Position numbers and translations under genes: made by a program
Assembly: GCF_022695595.1 (NCBI RefSeq)
Contig: NZ_CP074380.1
Span: 5,072,001 to 5,136,000, forward strand
Source: Streptomyces sp. MST-110588
Lineage (GTDB): Bacteria > Actinomycetota > Actinomycetes > Streptomycetales > Streptomycetaceae
DNA length: 64,000 nt
Reading direction: 5' to 3'
Notes under the pieces: model-generated
Seen by the model: only the letters and a program-made list of their open reading frames with translations
Database searches by the model: none
Told to the model about the DNA's origin: nothing
Part shown: piece by piece, positions 37,244 through 45,726 of the stretch
Layout of the letters: each line of letters begins with the position of its first letter
Position numbering within the stretch: the stretch's first letter is position 1

Positions 37244-38821
37244 ATGACGGCGGAGATCACCACCCGCACCGGTACCCCCACCCACACCGATACCCCCACT
37301 CACACCGATACCACCGCCGCCGAAGGCACGGATACCACCGCCCCTCGTTCTCGCCGGGGCCGCCGCTGGATCGAGCACTGGGACCCGGAGGACGAGGCGT
37401 TCTGGCAGGCCGGGGGCAAGCGGGTGGCGCGGCGCAATCTCGCGTTCTCCGTGCTGTGCGAGCACATCGGGTTCTCGGTGTGGAGCCTGTGGTCGGTGAT
37501 GGTGCTCTTCATGGGGCCGGAGTACGGGATCGACCCGGCCGGGAAGTTCCTGCTGGTGGCCGTCCCCACGGTGGTGGGCGCGGTGCTGCGGGTGCCGTAC
37601 ACCTTCGCCGTGGCGCGGTTCGGCGGACGCAACTGGACGGTGATGAGCGCGGCGCTCCTGCTGGTGCCGACCCTGGCGTCGGCGTACGTGATGCGGCCGG
37701 GGACCTCGTACACCACGTTCGTGCTGGTCGCGGCGCTGACCGGGGTCGGTGGCGGCAACTTCGCCTCGTCCATGACCAACATCAACTCTTTCTACCCGCT
37801 GCGCGAGAAGGGCTGGGCACTGGGGCTGAACGCGGGCGGCGGGAACATCGGCGTACCGGTGATCCAGTTGCTGGGCCTGCTGGTGATCGGGACGGCCGGA
37901 GCCGCCCACCCGCGCCTGGTTCCCGCCGTCTACCTCCCGCTGGTGGTGCTCGCCGCGCTGCTGGCGGCGCTGCGGATGGACAACCTCGGGCCGGTGGCCA
38001 ACGACGGCGGGGCGGTACGGGAAGCCGTCCGGGATCCGCACACCTGGATCATGTCGTTGCTCTACATCGGGACGTTCGGTTCCTTCATCGGCTACAGCTT
38101 CGCCTTCGGGCTCGTCCTGCAGAGCCAGTTCGCGCGTACGCCCTTGCAGGCGGCGTCGCTGACCTTCATCGGGCCGCTGCTCGGCTCGCTGGCACGGCCC
38201 GTCGGCGGGCGGCTGGCGGACCGTTTCGGCGGCGCCCGCGTCACATTGGTGAACTTCGCGGCCATGGCCATCGCCACCTGTGTGGTGATCGCCGCGTCGG
38301 CGGCGGGGTCGCTGCCGCTCTTCCTCGTCGGCCTCATCGCCCTGTTCCTGCTGACGGGCCTGGGCAACGGGTCCACGTACAAGATGATCCCGGCGGTCTT
38401 CCACGCCAGGGCGGTGGCCGGCGGCCTGGCGGGGGAGCGGGCGGCGGCGTACGGGCGCAGGCTCTCCGGCGCCGCCATGGGCCTGATCGGCGCGGTCGGC
38501 GCGCTCGGCGGCCTCGGCATCAACCTGGCCTTCCGCCGGTCCTTCGCGGTGGCCGGGTCCGGCACGGCCGCCTTCGTGTCCTTCCTCGCCTTTTACGGGC
38601 TGTGCTCCGCGCTGACCTGGGGGGTCTACCTGCGGCGTAAGGGCTGGGCAGCGAATCCGGGGGCAGGGAAGTCCTCCCGGCTACTCGGGCGTAACATCCG
38701 GGAAATACCGGTGAACCAGGCCCGACATGCGTACTTGGGAGAATTGGACCATGCACGACGAGGAGAGGCAGGGCGGGAAGCGGCAGGGCGGGAAGCGGCA
38801 GGGCGAGGGGCGGCCGGGTGA
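37244..38821 (+). CDS. NarK-family nitrate/nitrite MFS transporter
   Basis: A 525-aa membrane protein. After a Thr/His-rich N-terminus, HWDPEDEAFWQAGG and VARRNLAFSVLCEHIGFS introduce the NarK-type MFS core. Nitrate-signature-like stretches are GVGGGNFASSMTNINSFYP and LNAGGGNIGVPVIQL. It probably moves nitrate or nitrite. ATG 37244 follows GGGAGG. The last 30 aa (GREAAGREAAGRGAAG) are translated from a 15-bp repeat tract and overlap the start region of the next gene by about 95 bp. The stop may therefore have moved downstream through repeat expansion. Confidence 0.92.
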   Translation: MTAEITTRTGTPTHTDTPTHTDTTAAEGTDTTAPRSRRGRRWIEHWDPEDEAFWQAGGKRVARRNLAFSVLCEHIGFSVWSLWSVMVLFMGPEYGIDPAGKFLLVAVPTVVGAVLRVPYTFAVARFGGRNWTVMSAALLLVPTLASAYVMRPGTSYTTFVLVAALTGVGGGNFASSMTNINSFYPLREKGWALGLNAGGGNIGVPVIQLLGLLVIGTAGAAHPRLVPAVYLPLVVLAALLAALRMDNLGPVANDGGAVREAVRDPHTWIMSLLYIGTFGSFIGYSFAFGLVLQSQFARTPLQAASLTFIGPLLGSLARPVGGRLADRFGGARVTLVNFAAMAIATCVVIAASAAGSLPLFLVGLIALFLLTGLGNGSTYKMIPAVFHARAVAGGLAGERAAAYGRRLSGAAMGLIGAVGALGGLGINLAFRRSFAVAGSGTAAFVSFLAFYGLCSALTWGVYLRRKGWAANPGAGKSSRLLGRNIREIPVNQARHAYLGELDHARRGEAGREAAGREAAGRGAAG

Positions 38822-40213
38822 GCCTCGGCGGGGCGGTGGAGAGCAGGACACGGTCCACCAGGACCAGACACGCCACAACCGGGCACATCGGGGCCAGATG
38901 CAACAGGGCCGCATGCAACAGGGCTCGGTGCGACAGGGCTCGGTGCAACAAGGCTCGGTGCAACAAGGCCGGGAGCAACAGAGCTCGGCGCAACAGAGCT
39001 CGGCGCGCCAGGGCCGGGAGCAACAGGGGCAAGCAGGCCGGGACCAGGCACACCAAGGCCAGGAGCCGGGCCCGGCGCGGTCCGTGGCCGTACGCCCCTT
39101 AGAGGGGTTCACGGTCGGAGTGACCGCGGCCCGCCGCGCCGACGAACTGGGCACGCTGCTGGAACGGCGCGGCGCGCACGTCCTCCACGCCCCCGCGCTG
39201 CGCATCGTGCCGCTGCCCGACGACACCGAACTGCTCGCCGCGACGAAGGCGCTGACCGCACACGCGCCGGACGTAGTGGTGGCCACCACCGCCATCGGGT
39301 TCCGCGGCTGGATCGAGGCCGCCGACGGGTGGGGGCTGGGGGAGGCGTTGCGTGAACGGCTGGCCGGCGCCGAGCTGTTGGCGCGCGGACCGAAGGTGAA
39401 GGGGGCCATCCGGGCCGCCGGCCTCACGGAGGAGTGGTCGCCCCCTCGGAATCGATGGCGGAGGTGCTGGACCGGCTGCTGACACGCGGTGTGGCGGGCC
39501 GGCGGGTGGCGCTCCAGCTCCACGGCGAGCCGCTGCCGGGCTTCGTGGAGTCGCTCCAGGCCCAGGGGGCGGAGGTCATCGGCGTACCGGTGTACCGCTG
39601 GATGCCGCCACGGGACATCGCCCCGGTGGACCGGCTGCTGGACGCGGTGGTGGGGCGGTCGGTGGACGCGCTGACCTTCACCAGCGCGCCGGCCGCGACC
39701 TCGTTGCTGAACCGGGCCGAGGAGCGCGGCATGCGGGAGGAGTTCCTGGCGGCGCTGCGGCGCGATGTACTGCCCGCGTGCGTGGGACCGGTCACCGCGC
39801 TGCCGCTGGAGGCACACGACGTGCCCACCGCGCAGCCCGAGCGGTTCCGGCTGGGGCCGCTGGTGCAACTGCTGTGCCGTGAACTGCCCGGCAGGGCCCG
39901 TACGTTGACGGTGGCCGGCCGGACGGTGGAGATCCGCGGGCACGCCGTCCTGGTCGACGGTGAACTGCGCCCGGTGCCGCCCGCGGGGATGGCGCTGCTG
40001 CGCGCGCTCGCCCGCCGCCCCGGCTGGGTGGTCGCCCGCAGGGAACTGCTGCGGGCCCTGCCGGGGGAGGGGCGGGACGAACACGCGGTGGAGACCGCGA
40101 TGGCCCGGCTGCGGTCGGCGCTGGGGGCGCCGAAGCTGATCCAGACGGTCATAAAGAGGGGGTACCGGCTGTCGCTGGACCCGCGGGTCGGGGCCAAGTA
40201 CGGGAACGTGTAA
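38727..40213 (+). CDS. uroporphyrinogen-III synthase (HemD) fused to a winged-helix DNA-binding domain, frameshifted
   Basis: Read as one gene this encodes about 495 aa. The HemD-like domain starts at PLEGFTVGVTAARRADELG. One base is missing in a C run (39441-39445): adding one C turns EEWSPPRNR into EEWSPPSESMAEVLDRLL and joins the frame that runs to 40213. The second HemD half (VALQLHGEPLPGFVESL, LTFTSAPAATSLL) leads to a PhoB/OmpR-type winged helix with GMALLRALARRPGWVVARREL and ETAMARLRSALG. Such HemD-regulator fusions lie beside nitrate genes in actinomycetes. The N-terminal 120 aa are a Gln/Gly-rich repeat; the true start may be near GTG 39083. Confidence 0.8.
38768..39035 (+). repeat. 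15-bp tandem repeats at the NarK/HemD junction
   Basis: Three 15-bp units (gcagggcgggaagcg type) lie at 38768-38812. Nine more of caacagggctcggtg type lie at 38901-39035, encoding QQGxx pentapeptides in the HemD frame. Confidence 0.88.
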
Positions 40214-40334
40214 CAGCGTTACGCAGGCCCGGCCGGGAGCCTGTCGGCCTGCTTGCCCGCCTGCCCGTCCGCCTGCCGTGGCCGTCCGCCCGCTGCCGTA
40301 CGTCGGGTTGCCGTGGCCGGGCCGGCCGCCCCGG

Positions 40335-41114
40335 TCAGGACCGAGGCTTGCGGACGCGGATCTTGGACTGGCCGTGCGGCCGGGACTCCCAGTCGTCCAT
40401 GAAGCGGGCGTCCAGGCCGTGCTTGCGGGCCAGCGCCAGCAGCGTCTCGGTGCGGTAGTAGAAGTCCTCGCGCAGCACCTGGTGTTCGCTGCCCTCGGTG
40501 CGGTCGAAGGTGAAGTCGAAGAAGCCGTCCGGGGCCAGGATGCGGCCGACGTGGGCGAGCGCCTCGTCGATGACCGGCAGCGGCGAGTGGGAGAAGACGC
40601 TGTGCGCGTGCACGACGTCGAAGTGCCCGCTCGGCAGGAAGTCGAAGGTCAGGTTCTGCGTGATCGTCAGATGCGGCAGCTTGTCCTGCAACTCGTAACG
40701 GGTCAACGTTCGCTTCGCCGCTATGAGGATGTCGGGCGAGATGTCGATCCCGTAGTAGTGGCCGGTGTCCAGGTACGAGATGAACCGCCAGCCGGCCCGC
40801 AGGTTGCCGCAGCCGATGTCCAGCATCCGGTTCTCAGGCGCGAGGCCGTGTTCCTTCAGGTAGTCGAACTGCATCGCCCCCAGCGCCAACCACCGGTCGT
40901 GGCTGCGGCTGCCGACCGCCGCCTCCGGGTTGCGGCTGGTGTCCGAGGCCATCACCGCCCGGTAGTAGGCGACGTGGTCGGGGTGCTTCAGGCGCAGCCA
41001 GGTGTCGCGCGCGGTGCGCTTGAGGTACGGGGTGATGCGGTCCGGATTCTGCACCGCGTAGCGGACCTTGTGGGTGAGGCTGGCGCGGTTCTTGAGCATG
41101 GTTCTGGGCGGCAT
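40335..41114 (-). CDS. class I SAM-dependent methyltransferase
   Basis: A 259-aa cytoplasmic enzyme. MLDIGCGNLRAGWRF is the SAM-binding motif I. HYYGIDISPDILIAA is motif II, FDVVHAHSVFSHSP lies before the post-I region, and FFDFTFDRTEG follows. The N-terminal 75 aa are helical and basic (HKVRYAVQNPDRITPYLKR). The start is ATG 41114 or the next Met (MLKNRASL), 5 codons later. Similar proteins occur with glycan or capsule genes, but nothing here fixes the substrate. The upstream region holds the unusual GTATAC array. Confidence 0.85.
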   Translation of the reverse strand: MPPRTMLKNRASLTHKVRYAVQNPDRITPYLKRTARDTWLRLKHPDHVAYYRAVMASDTSRNPEAAVGSRSHDRWLALGAMQFDYLKEHGLAPENRMLDIGCGNLRAGWRFISYLDTGHYYGIDISPDILIAAKRTLTRYELQDKLPHLTITQNLTFDFLPSGHFDVVHAHSVFSHSPLPVIDEALAHVGRILAPDGFFDFTFDRTEGSEHQVLREDFYYRTETLLALARKHGLDARFMDDWESRPHGQSKIRVRKPRS

Positions 41115-41211
41115 GGAGACTCTCGTCCGTGGGGAAGGCGACACATGGCTGGTCCCGCAGCCGACGTTGGCGGCTGCTGACCGTCGTCACTTCCACGACT
41201 GTACATCATGC

Positions 41212-41276
41212 GTATACATCCGCTGTATACGTGTCATGCATACATGCTGTGTATACCTGCATGCATATGTGCCGTG
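41212..41276. repeat. 13-bp-period GTATAC array upstream of the methyltransferase gene
   Basis: GTATAC occurs at 41212, 41225 and 41251, with a one-mismatch copy GCATAC at 41238 and GCATAT at 41263. Spacing is 13 bp almost throughout. The tract is AT-rich in a GC-rich genome and lies in the 220-bp gap between the MarR 3' end and the methyltransferase 5' end. It may be an operator array. Confidence 0.7.
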
Positions 41277-41334
41277 CCTGCACGCGCGTCACGCATGCAT
41301 CCACCGCCTGCGCGGCGGTCCCGCATGTGGGCCG

Positions 41335-41796
41335 TCAGCCCTTCAGTGCCCGCGCCATGCGGTCGAGGTCTTCCAGGAGGCCGGGCAGGCGCTCCTCCGG
41401 GACGGCCTGGATCATGCGGGACTCGATCGCGTACACGGCCGTCTGTGCCGCGTGCAGCCGGCGCCGCCCTTCGTCCGTGAGGGTCGCGGGGCGGGCGCGG
41501 CCGTGGTCGACGGCATCGGGCCGGGTGAGCAGTCCGCTCTCCTGGAGTCCGCGCAGGACGACGTTCATGGACTGGCGGGTGACGAAGGTGGCCCGGGCCA
41601 GCTCCGCGTTCGACAGGCCCGGGCGGGCGGCGAGGACTTCCAGGCAGGCGTACTGCGGCACGGTCAGGCCGTGGTCGCGCAGTACCTGGTCCATGGCGCC
41701 GCGCAGGGCGGCGTGCGCGCGTTTGAGGCGGTATCCGACGTGATCGAGGACGTCGTCGGCCGGGTGGGGCGGAGCCTCGTGCTTCTGCATGTCCAT
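41335..41796 (-). CDS. MarR-family transcriptional regulator
   Basis: A 153-aa regulator. The winged helix has GLTVPQYACLEVLAARPGLS, then NAELARATFVTRQSMNVVL, and the wing GRARPATLTDEGRRRL. It is expected to act as a dimer. ATG 41796 (MDMQKHE) is used; a second ATG lies 6 nt downstream. It diverges from a VOC-family gene across 72 bp holding a TTTGACATC/GATGTCAAA inverted repeat, so autorepression and control of the neighbour are likely. Confidence 0.9.
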   Translation of the reverse strand: MDMQKHEAPPHPADDVLDHVGYRLKRAHAALRGAMDQVLRDHGLTVPQYACLEVLAARPGLSNAELARATFVTRQSMNVVLRGLQESGLLTRPDAVDHGRARPATLTDEGRRRLHAAQTAVYAIESRMIQAVPEERLPGLLEDLDRMARALKG

Positions 41797-41798
41797 AT

Positions 41799-41842
41799 TT
41801 TGACATCCACTGACGGGCGGCGTTAGCGTCATTGATGTCAAA
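41799..41842. promoter_or_regulatory. inverted repeat TTTGACATC...GATGTCAAA between MarR and VOC genes
   Basis: Perfect 9-bp arms at 41799-41807 and 41834-41842. A further TGACAT half-site lies at 41848-41853. This is the candidate MarR operator overlapping both promoters. Confidence 0.6.
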
Positions 41843-41868
41843 GTCCTGACATTCAGAAGGAGAACGCC

Positions 41869-42237
41869 ATGCCCGTCAGCATCGACGGCCCCGACTTCGT
41901 GGCTCTGCAGGTCCGCGACGTCACGGCCGCGGCCGACTTCTGCGAGAAGCACCTCGGCCTGCGCCGCGTACCCGCCTCGCCTCCCGGGGCGGTGGTGTTC
42001 GACACCAAGCCCTGCCCGATGGCCGTACGGGAACCGCTGCCCGGCACCGACCTGGACGCCGGCCGCCCGGGCCTCGGCGTCGCCTTGTGGTTCGCCACCT
42101 CCGACGCCCCGGCGCTGCACGAGAAGCTCACCGCGGCCGGCGTCGAGATCCTCACCCCGGTCACCGAGAGCCCGTTCGGCCCGACGTTCTCCTTCGTCGG
42201 CCCCGAGGGCTACGTCCTGACCGTCCACGGCGCCTGA
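41869..42237 (+). CDS. VOC-family (glyoxalase/bleomycin-resistance fold) protein
   Basis: A 122-aa protein with the vicinal oxygen chelate fold, typified by DFVALQVRDVTAAADFCEKH and ending FSFVGPEGYVLTVH. Such proteins include glyoxalases, dioxygenases and drug-binding resistance proteins. AGAAGGAG lies 6 nt before the ATG. Divergent from a MarR regulator, suggesting induction by a small molecule. The specific role is not evident. Confidence 0.87.
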   Translation: MPVSIDGPDFVALQVRDVTAAADFCEKHLGLRRVPASPPGAVVFDTKPCPMAVREPLPGTDLDAGRPGLGVALWFATSDAPALHEKLTAAGVEILTPVTESPFGPTFSFVGPEGYVLTVHGA

Positions 42238-42394
42238 CGGGGCCTGGCCCCCGTTCGCCCCGGCCTCGCCGCCCCGGCCTCGCCGCCCCGGCCCCCGGAC
42301 AGCTCCACGCCCGCCGGTACCGAGGGTTCCGGACCGGGGCCGGGGCGGGCACTCTGGGAGAACACATGTTGTCTCCGTAAGGAGTGGCAGGCAC

Positions 42395-43057
42395 ATGGCG
42401 GCGCCTTACGACCTGCGGTTCGACTGCGGGCGGATCTGCCTGGACCTGGTGGCCACCACCGGGGGCCCGCACGCCGAACGGCTCGTCGGCCCCGAGCAGT
42501 TGACGGCCTGGCTCGTCGGCGCGGGGGTGGTCCCCGGCGGCGCTCCGATCGCCGGCGTCGACACCGCCTGGGTCGCCCGTTTCCGGGCCCTGCGCGAGCT
42601 GCTGCGCCGGGTGCTGCACGACGAACTCACCGACCGGGCGGCCGATGCCGACCTGACGCTGCTCAACGACACCGCCGCGCCCGCGGTGCCGCCCGTCCGC
42701 GCCGTACGCGCCGAGGGCGGCGACCTGGTCCGTACGCTGGCCGGCCCCGCCGACTGCGCCGGGCTGCTGGCCGCGGTGGCGCGGGACGCCATCGGACTGC
42801 TGACGGACGCGGTGGCGCGCGGCCAACTGCGCCAGTGCGAGGGCGAAAGCTGCTCGCTGGTCTACCTGGACACCTCACGCGGACGGCGGCGGCGCTGGTG
42901 CTCCAGCGAGGTGTGCGGGAACCGGGAACGGGTGGCCCGTCACCGCCGCCGCGCCACCCGCCGCGGCACGGATACCGCCACCACGTCCGTCCAGGGCACC
43001 GTCCCGGCACCGTCCCCCGCCGCCACGCCCACGGGCGCCCCCGCCGCCGTACGGTGA
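42395..43057 (+). CDS. ABATE/CGNR zinc-finger putative stress regulator
   Basis: A 220-aa protein. The N-terminal ABATE-type domain (FDCGRICLDLVATTGG) is followed by a C-terminal CGNR zinc finger at about 148-185. That reads CEGESCSLVYLDTSRGRRRR, then WCSSEVCGNRERVARHRRR, with four Cys. CGNR proteins are predicted DNA-binding transcription factors. The last 35 aa are low complexity. AAGGAG precedes the ATG. The target is unknown. Confidence 0.9.
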   Translation: MAAPYDLRFDCGRICLDLVATTGGPHAERLVGPEQLTAWLVGAGVVPGGAPIAGVDTAWVARFRALRELLRRVLHDELTDRAADADLTLLNDTAAPAVPPVRAVRAEGGDLVRTLAGPADCAGLLAAVARDAIGLLTDAVARGQLRQCEGESCSLVYLDTSRGRRRRWCSSEVCGNRERVARHRRRATRRGTDTATTSVQGTVPAPSPAATPTGAPAAVR

Positions 43058-43177
43058 GGCCCGCGCGGCCGGAGCCGAGGGGCAGAGGAGCCGAGGGGCA
43101 GAGGCGCGCCGGAGCGGGAACCGGCGCCGGAGCGGGAACCGGCGCCGGACCGCGGCCGGCCGGCCCGAAGCGGCTTG

Positions 43178-43199
43178 ACCTTACCCTCAAGGGCAAGGT
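43178..43199. promoter_or_regulatory. MerR-type operator in the promoter of the MerR-peroxiredoxin gene
   Basis: ACCTTACCCT and AGGGCAAGGT form a 10-bp dyad with one mismatch around a central CA. It sits between TTGACC (43175-43180) and CTAGCG (43200-43205), which are 19 bp apart. That is the over-long spacer typical of MerR-activated promoters. Autoregulation is expected. Confidence 0.75.
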
Positions 43200-43224
43200 C
43201 TAGCGTTCTTCGAGGTGAGCGGCA

Positions 43225-44220
43225 ATGCGGATCGGTGAGCTGGCGCGCCGTGCGGGTGTGACGCCCAAAGCGGTGCGCTACTACGAAGCGTTGGGGCTGC
43301 TGGCACCGGAGCGGCTGGCCAACGGGTACCGGGACTACGGCGAGTACGACGTACGCGTCGTGCGGGAGATAAGGGCACTCAGCGGTCTCGGGATTCCCGT
43401 CGAGCGCACCAGGCCGTTCCTGGACTGCCTGGCGGCCGGCCACCGGCACGCCGACGACTGCCCCGCCTCGCTGGCCGGATACCGGGACGCCATCGACGAG
43501 CTCACGCAGCGGATCGAGGGGCTCACCGCCCGCCGGACGGTGCTGCTCGCGCACCTGCGGGAGGCCGCCCACCGCAACAGCCGGGTCTCACCGGACGACG
43601 AAGAAGAGGACCTGATGACCACACACGCAAGCCTGCCCGCCTCATACACCACCCTGCCCGCCGGCCTGCCCGTCCCCGAGGACGACGGCGCAGCCGCGCA
43701 TCTGCCCGGCATGAAGGTGCCGCCCCTGGAACTCCGGGGCACCGCGGACACCGCCGTCCGCCTCGACGCGCTCGGCACGGGACGTACGGTGATCTACGTC
43801 TACCCGCTGACCGGCCGCCCCGGCGCCGACCTGCCCGACGGCTGGGACTCGATCCCCGGGGCGCGTGGCTGCACTCCCGAGGCCTGCGGCTTCCGCGACC
43901 ACCACCGAGACCTGCTGGCCGCCGGCGCGCACGGCGTGTTCGGCCTGTCCAGCCAGGACACCGACTACCAGCGCGAGGTCGTCCAGCGTCTCCACCTGCC
44001 GTTCCAGATGCTTTCCGACCCCGAGCGGAGCCTGGCACAGGCGCTGGGCCTGCCCACGTTCGTGACCGGCGGGCTGACGCTCTACAAGCGGCTGACCCTG
44101 ATCGTCCGCGACGGCGTGATCGAGCACGTCTTCTACCCGGTCTTCCCGCCCAACGAGCACGCCGCACAGGTCCTGACCTGGCTGCGGGACAACCCTCTGG
44201 AGACTCCCGGTAAAAGGTAG
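43225..44220 (+). CDS. MerR regulator fused to a BCP/PrxQ-type peroxiredoxin
   Basis: A 331-aa protein in one uninterrupted frame. Residues 1-75 are a MerR helix-turn-helix (MRIGELARRAGVTPKAVRYY, EALGLLAPERL). A dimerisation helix runs to about 110, with an acidic linker (DDEEEDL) near 130. Residues 150-325 are a redoxin: RGCTPEACGFRDHH carries the peroxidatic Cys and a second Cys 5 residues later. FGLSSQDTDYQREV, LPFQMLSDPERSLAQALGL and a C-terminal LTLIVRDGVIEHVFYPVFPP follow. It could sense peroxide with its own enzyme domain and switch transcription. An internal ATG (LMTTHASL, about 43615) could give separate redoxin. Confidence 0.9.
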   Translation: MRIGELARRAGVTPKAVRYYEALGLLAPERLANGYRDYGEYDVRVVREIRALSGLGIPVERTRPFLDCLAAGHRHADDCPASLAGYRDAIDELTQRIEGLTARRTVLLAHLREAAHRNSRVSPDDEEEDLMTTHASLPASYTTLPAGLPVPEDDGAAAHLPGMKVPPLELRGTADTAVRLDALGTGRTVIYVYPLTGRPGADLPDGWDSIPGARGCTPEACGFRDHHRDLLAAGAHGVFGLSSQDTDYQREVVQRLHLPFQMLSDPERSLAQALGLPTFVTGGLTLYKRLTLIVRDGVIEHVFYPVFPPNEHAAQVLTWLRDNPLETPGKR

Positions 44221-44224
44221 TAGA

Positions 44225-44430
44225 AGTGCGTGGAAGGGCGCGCCCCAGAGCTGGTCGACCAGCACTTCGGGGTCGATGCCGACGCGCAACCGGCCCCGCA
44301 CCTGGGCGCGGCACATGGCCTTGGGCGCGAGCGTGGACGTAACCGTCGAGGGCGAGCGTGCCGCGTGAAGGCCACCACCTCGGCGCGCACTTCGTCCGCG
44401 GGACGCCGTCCTCGTCCGCGCCGTGCCGGC
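44225..44430 (-). pseudogene. TetR-family regulator remnant
   Basis: Three pieces of a TetR protein appear in order but in different frames. RRPADEVRAEVVA (start of the N-terminal domain) is at about 44370-44415. LALDGYVHA lies at about 44327-44353. RAQVRGRLRVGIDPEVLVDQ then LWGAPFHALL (TetR C-terminal pattern) lies at about 44225-44310. The helix-turn-helix and most of the ligand domain are missing, so this is an internally deleted, frameshifted remnant. It fills most of the gap between the MerR-peroxiredoxin and TipA-like genes. Confidence 0.72.
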
Positions 44431-44562
44431 GTACGCACCGCCTGCTGGACTGATGACCTGCTTCGACCTGCTTCCACCGTGCTCCGACTCAAGGCGAACG
44501 GCGAGCCCGCCGGGCAGGTGGTCAGGTGCTCAGGTGGTCAGGTGGGGGCAAGCAGGCCGCTT

Positions 44563-45726
44563 GTGATCACCGTCCGCGCGGTCGCCCGGATGTCGGGTGT
44601 GACGGCCCGGACACTGCGGCACTACGACGACATCGGCCTGTTGCCGCCGGCCTGGGTCGGGGCCAGCGGCCACCGTTACTACGAGGAGCGCCAACTGCTG
44701 CGGCTGCAGCAGGTTCTCGTGCTGCGGGCGCTGGGCCTGGGGCTGCCCGAGATCGGCCGGATCCTGACCGCGCAGGTCGACGAGCTGGAGGCCCTGCGGG
44801 GTCATCACCGTCGGCTGCTCGCCGAGCGTGACCGGCTGGACGCCCTGGTCGGCACCGTCGCCCGCACGATCACCGAGCTGGAGGAGTCCAGGAAGGACGG
44901 CACTGACATGATCAGCATCAGCCGGCCGGAGAACCTGTTCGAGGGCATCCGGTCTGCCCAGTGCATAAAGGTCGTGCACGGTTTCCCGAAGGTGGTCGGG
45001 GCCGTCGAGCGGCATACCGCGGCATTGAGCAGGGCCGAGATCGAGGCCGACGGGCGCGAGCGCACGGCGCAGATGGTCCGGCTGGCGGAGCTGCTGGCCA
45101 CCGGTCTGCCCGCTGACGCCGACGCGGTGCAGGCCGAGACCGACGCCCAGTACCGGACGCTGGCCCGGAGCCGGGCAGCCACCGCCGAGGAGTACCGCGC
45201 GATCGGGCGGTGCTGCGTGGAGAACGAGCACTGGCGCACGGCGTACGAGTCGATCGCGCCGGGCCTGGCCGCATACCAGCGGGCCGCCATCGAGGCGTAC
45301 GCCGCAACTCGGCTGCGCCGAGCCGGGACGGGGCCGCCGCCACGGTGGTGCGGCGGCCTTGCCGGATCTCGTGAACAGAACCAGGTGGGCGCCGCGCGTC
45401 CCCGGTCACCGGGGCGCGCGGCGCCGCGTTCGAGAGGCAGCAGGCCGCCGCCCGGCGTGAAGGGGTGGAGCGTGGGGCGGCGCCGTGACCCCCGTTCGCG
45501 GCGCCGCCTGGTCCGTGGGCGGTGGTACGGCTGCCACGGGCCGTACCACCGCCTCTTCTTCGTGCGGGCCTCGGCGTGCGCCTCGGCCACGGGTGCGCGC
45601 TGCTGCACGGCGGCCCTTCATCGATCCCCCGATCCCCCGATGAGCCGGTGTCCCGCAGCGGCCCTACGGGAGGCTGTACGCAGCGGGCTCGCGGCCCGGT
45701 TCACCGTACGGACGAGTTGCGAATGA
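44563..45726 (+). CDS. MerR/TipA-like regulator with a run-on C-terminus
   Basis: An N-terminal MerR domain (VITVRAVARMSGVTARTLRH, YDDIGLLPPAWVG) and coiled coil are followed by a TipAS-like domain ending at about residue 255 (HWRTAYESIAPGLAAYQRAA). TipAS domains bind thiopeptide-like drugs. Homology stops near 45325, but the frame stays open for 130 more residues of Arg/Pro-rich, non-domain sequence to TGA 45726. That run passes through two hairpins (45332-45358 and 45519-45552) that look like terminators. The natural stop was therefore probably lost by mutation or sequence error. GTG 44563 is the likely start. Confidence 0.78.
   Translation: MITVRAVARMSGVTARTLRHYDDIGLLPPAWVGASGHRYYEERQLLRLQQVLVLRALGLGLPEIGRILTAQVDELEALRGHHRRLLAERDRLDALVGTVARTITELEESRKDGTDMISISRPENLFEGIRSAQCIKVVHGFPKVVGAVERHTAALSRAEIEADGRERTAQMVRLAELLATGLPADADAVQAETDAQYRTLARSRAATAEEYRAIGRCCVENEHWRTAYESIAPGLAAYQRAAIEAYAATRLRRAGTGPPPRWCGGLAGSREQNQVGAARPRSPGRAAPRSRGSRPPPGVKGWSVGRRRDPRSRRRLVRGRWYGCHGPYHRLFFVRASACASATGARCCTAALHRSPDPPMSRCPAAALREAVRSGLAARFTVRTSCE
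45332..45358 (+). terminator. hairpin inside the TipA-like run-on
   Basis: ggccgccgc (45332-45340) pairs with gcggcggcc (45350-45358), a few bases after the end of TipAS homology. Confidence 0.5.
45519..45560. terminator. strong hairpin terminator after the TipA-like gene
   Basis: A 13-bp perfect stem (45519-45531 with 45540-45552) has an 8-nt loop, followed by ctcttctt. It lies in the open extension of the TipA-like frame. Confidence 0.75.
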
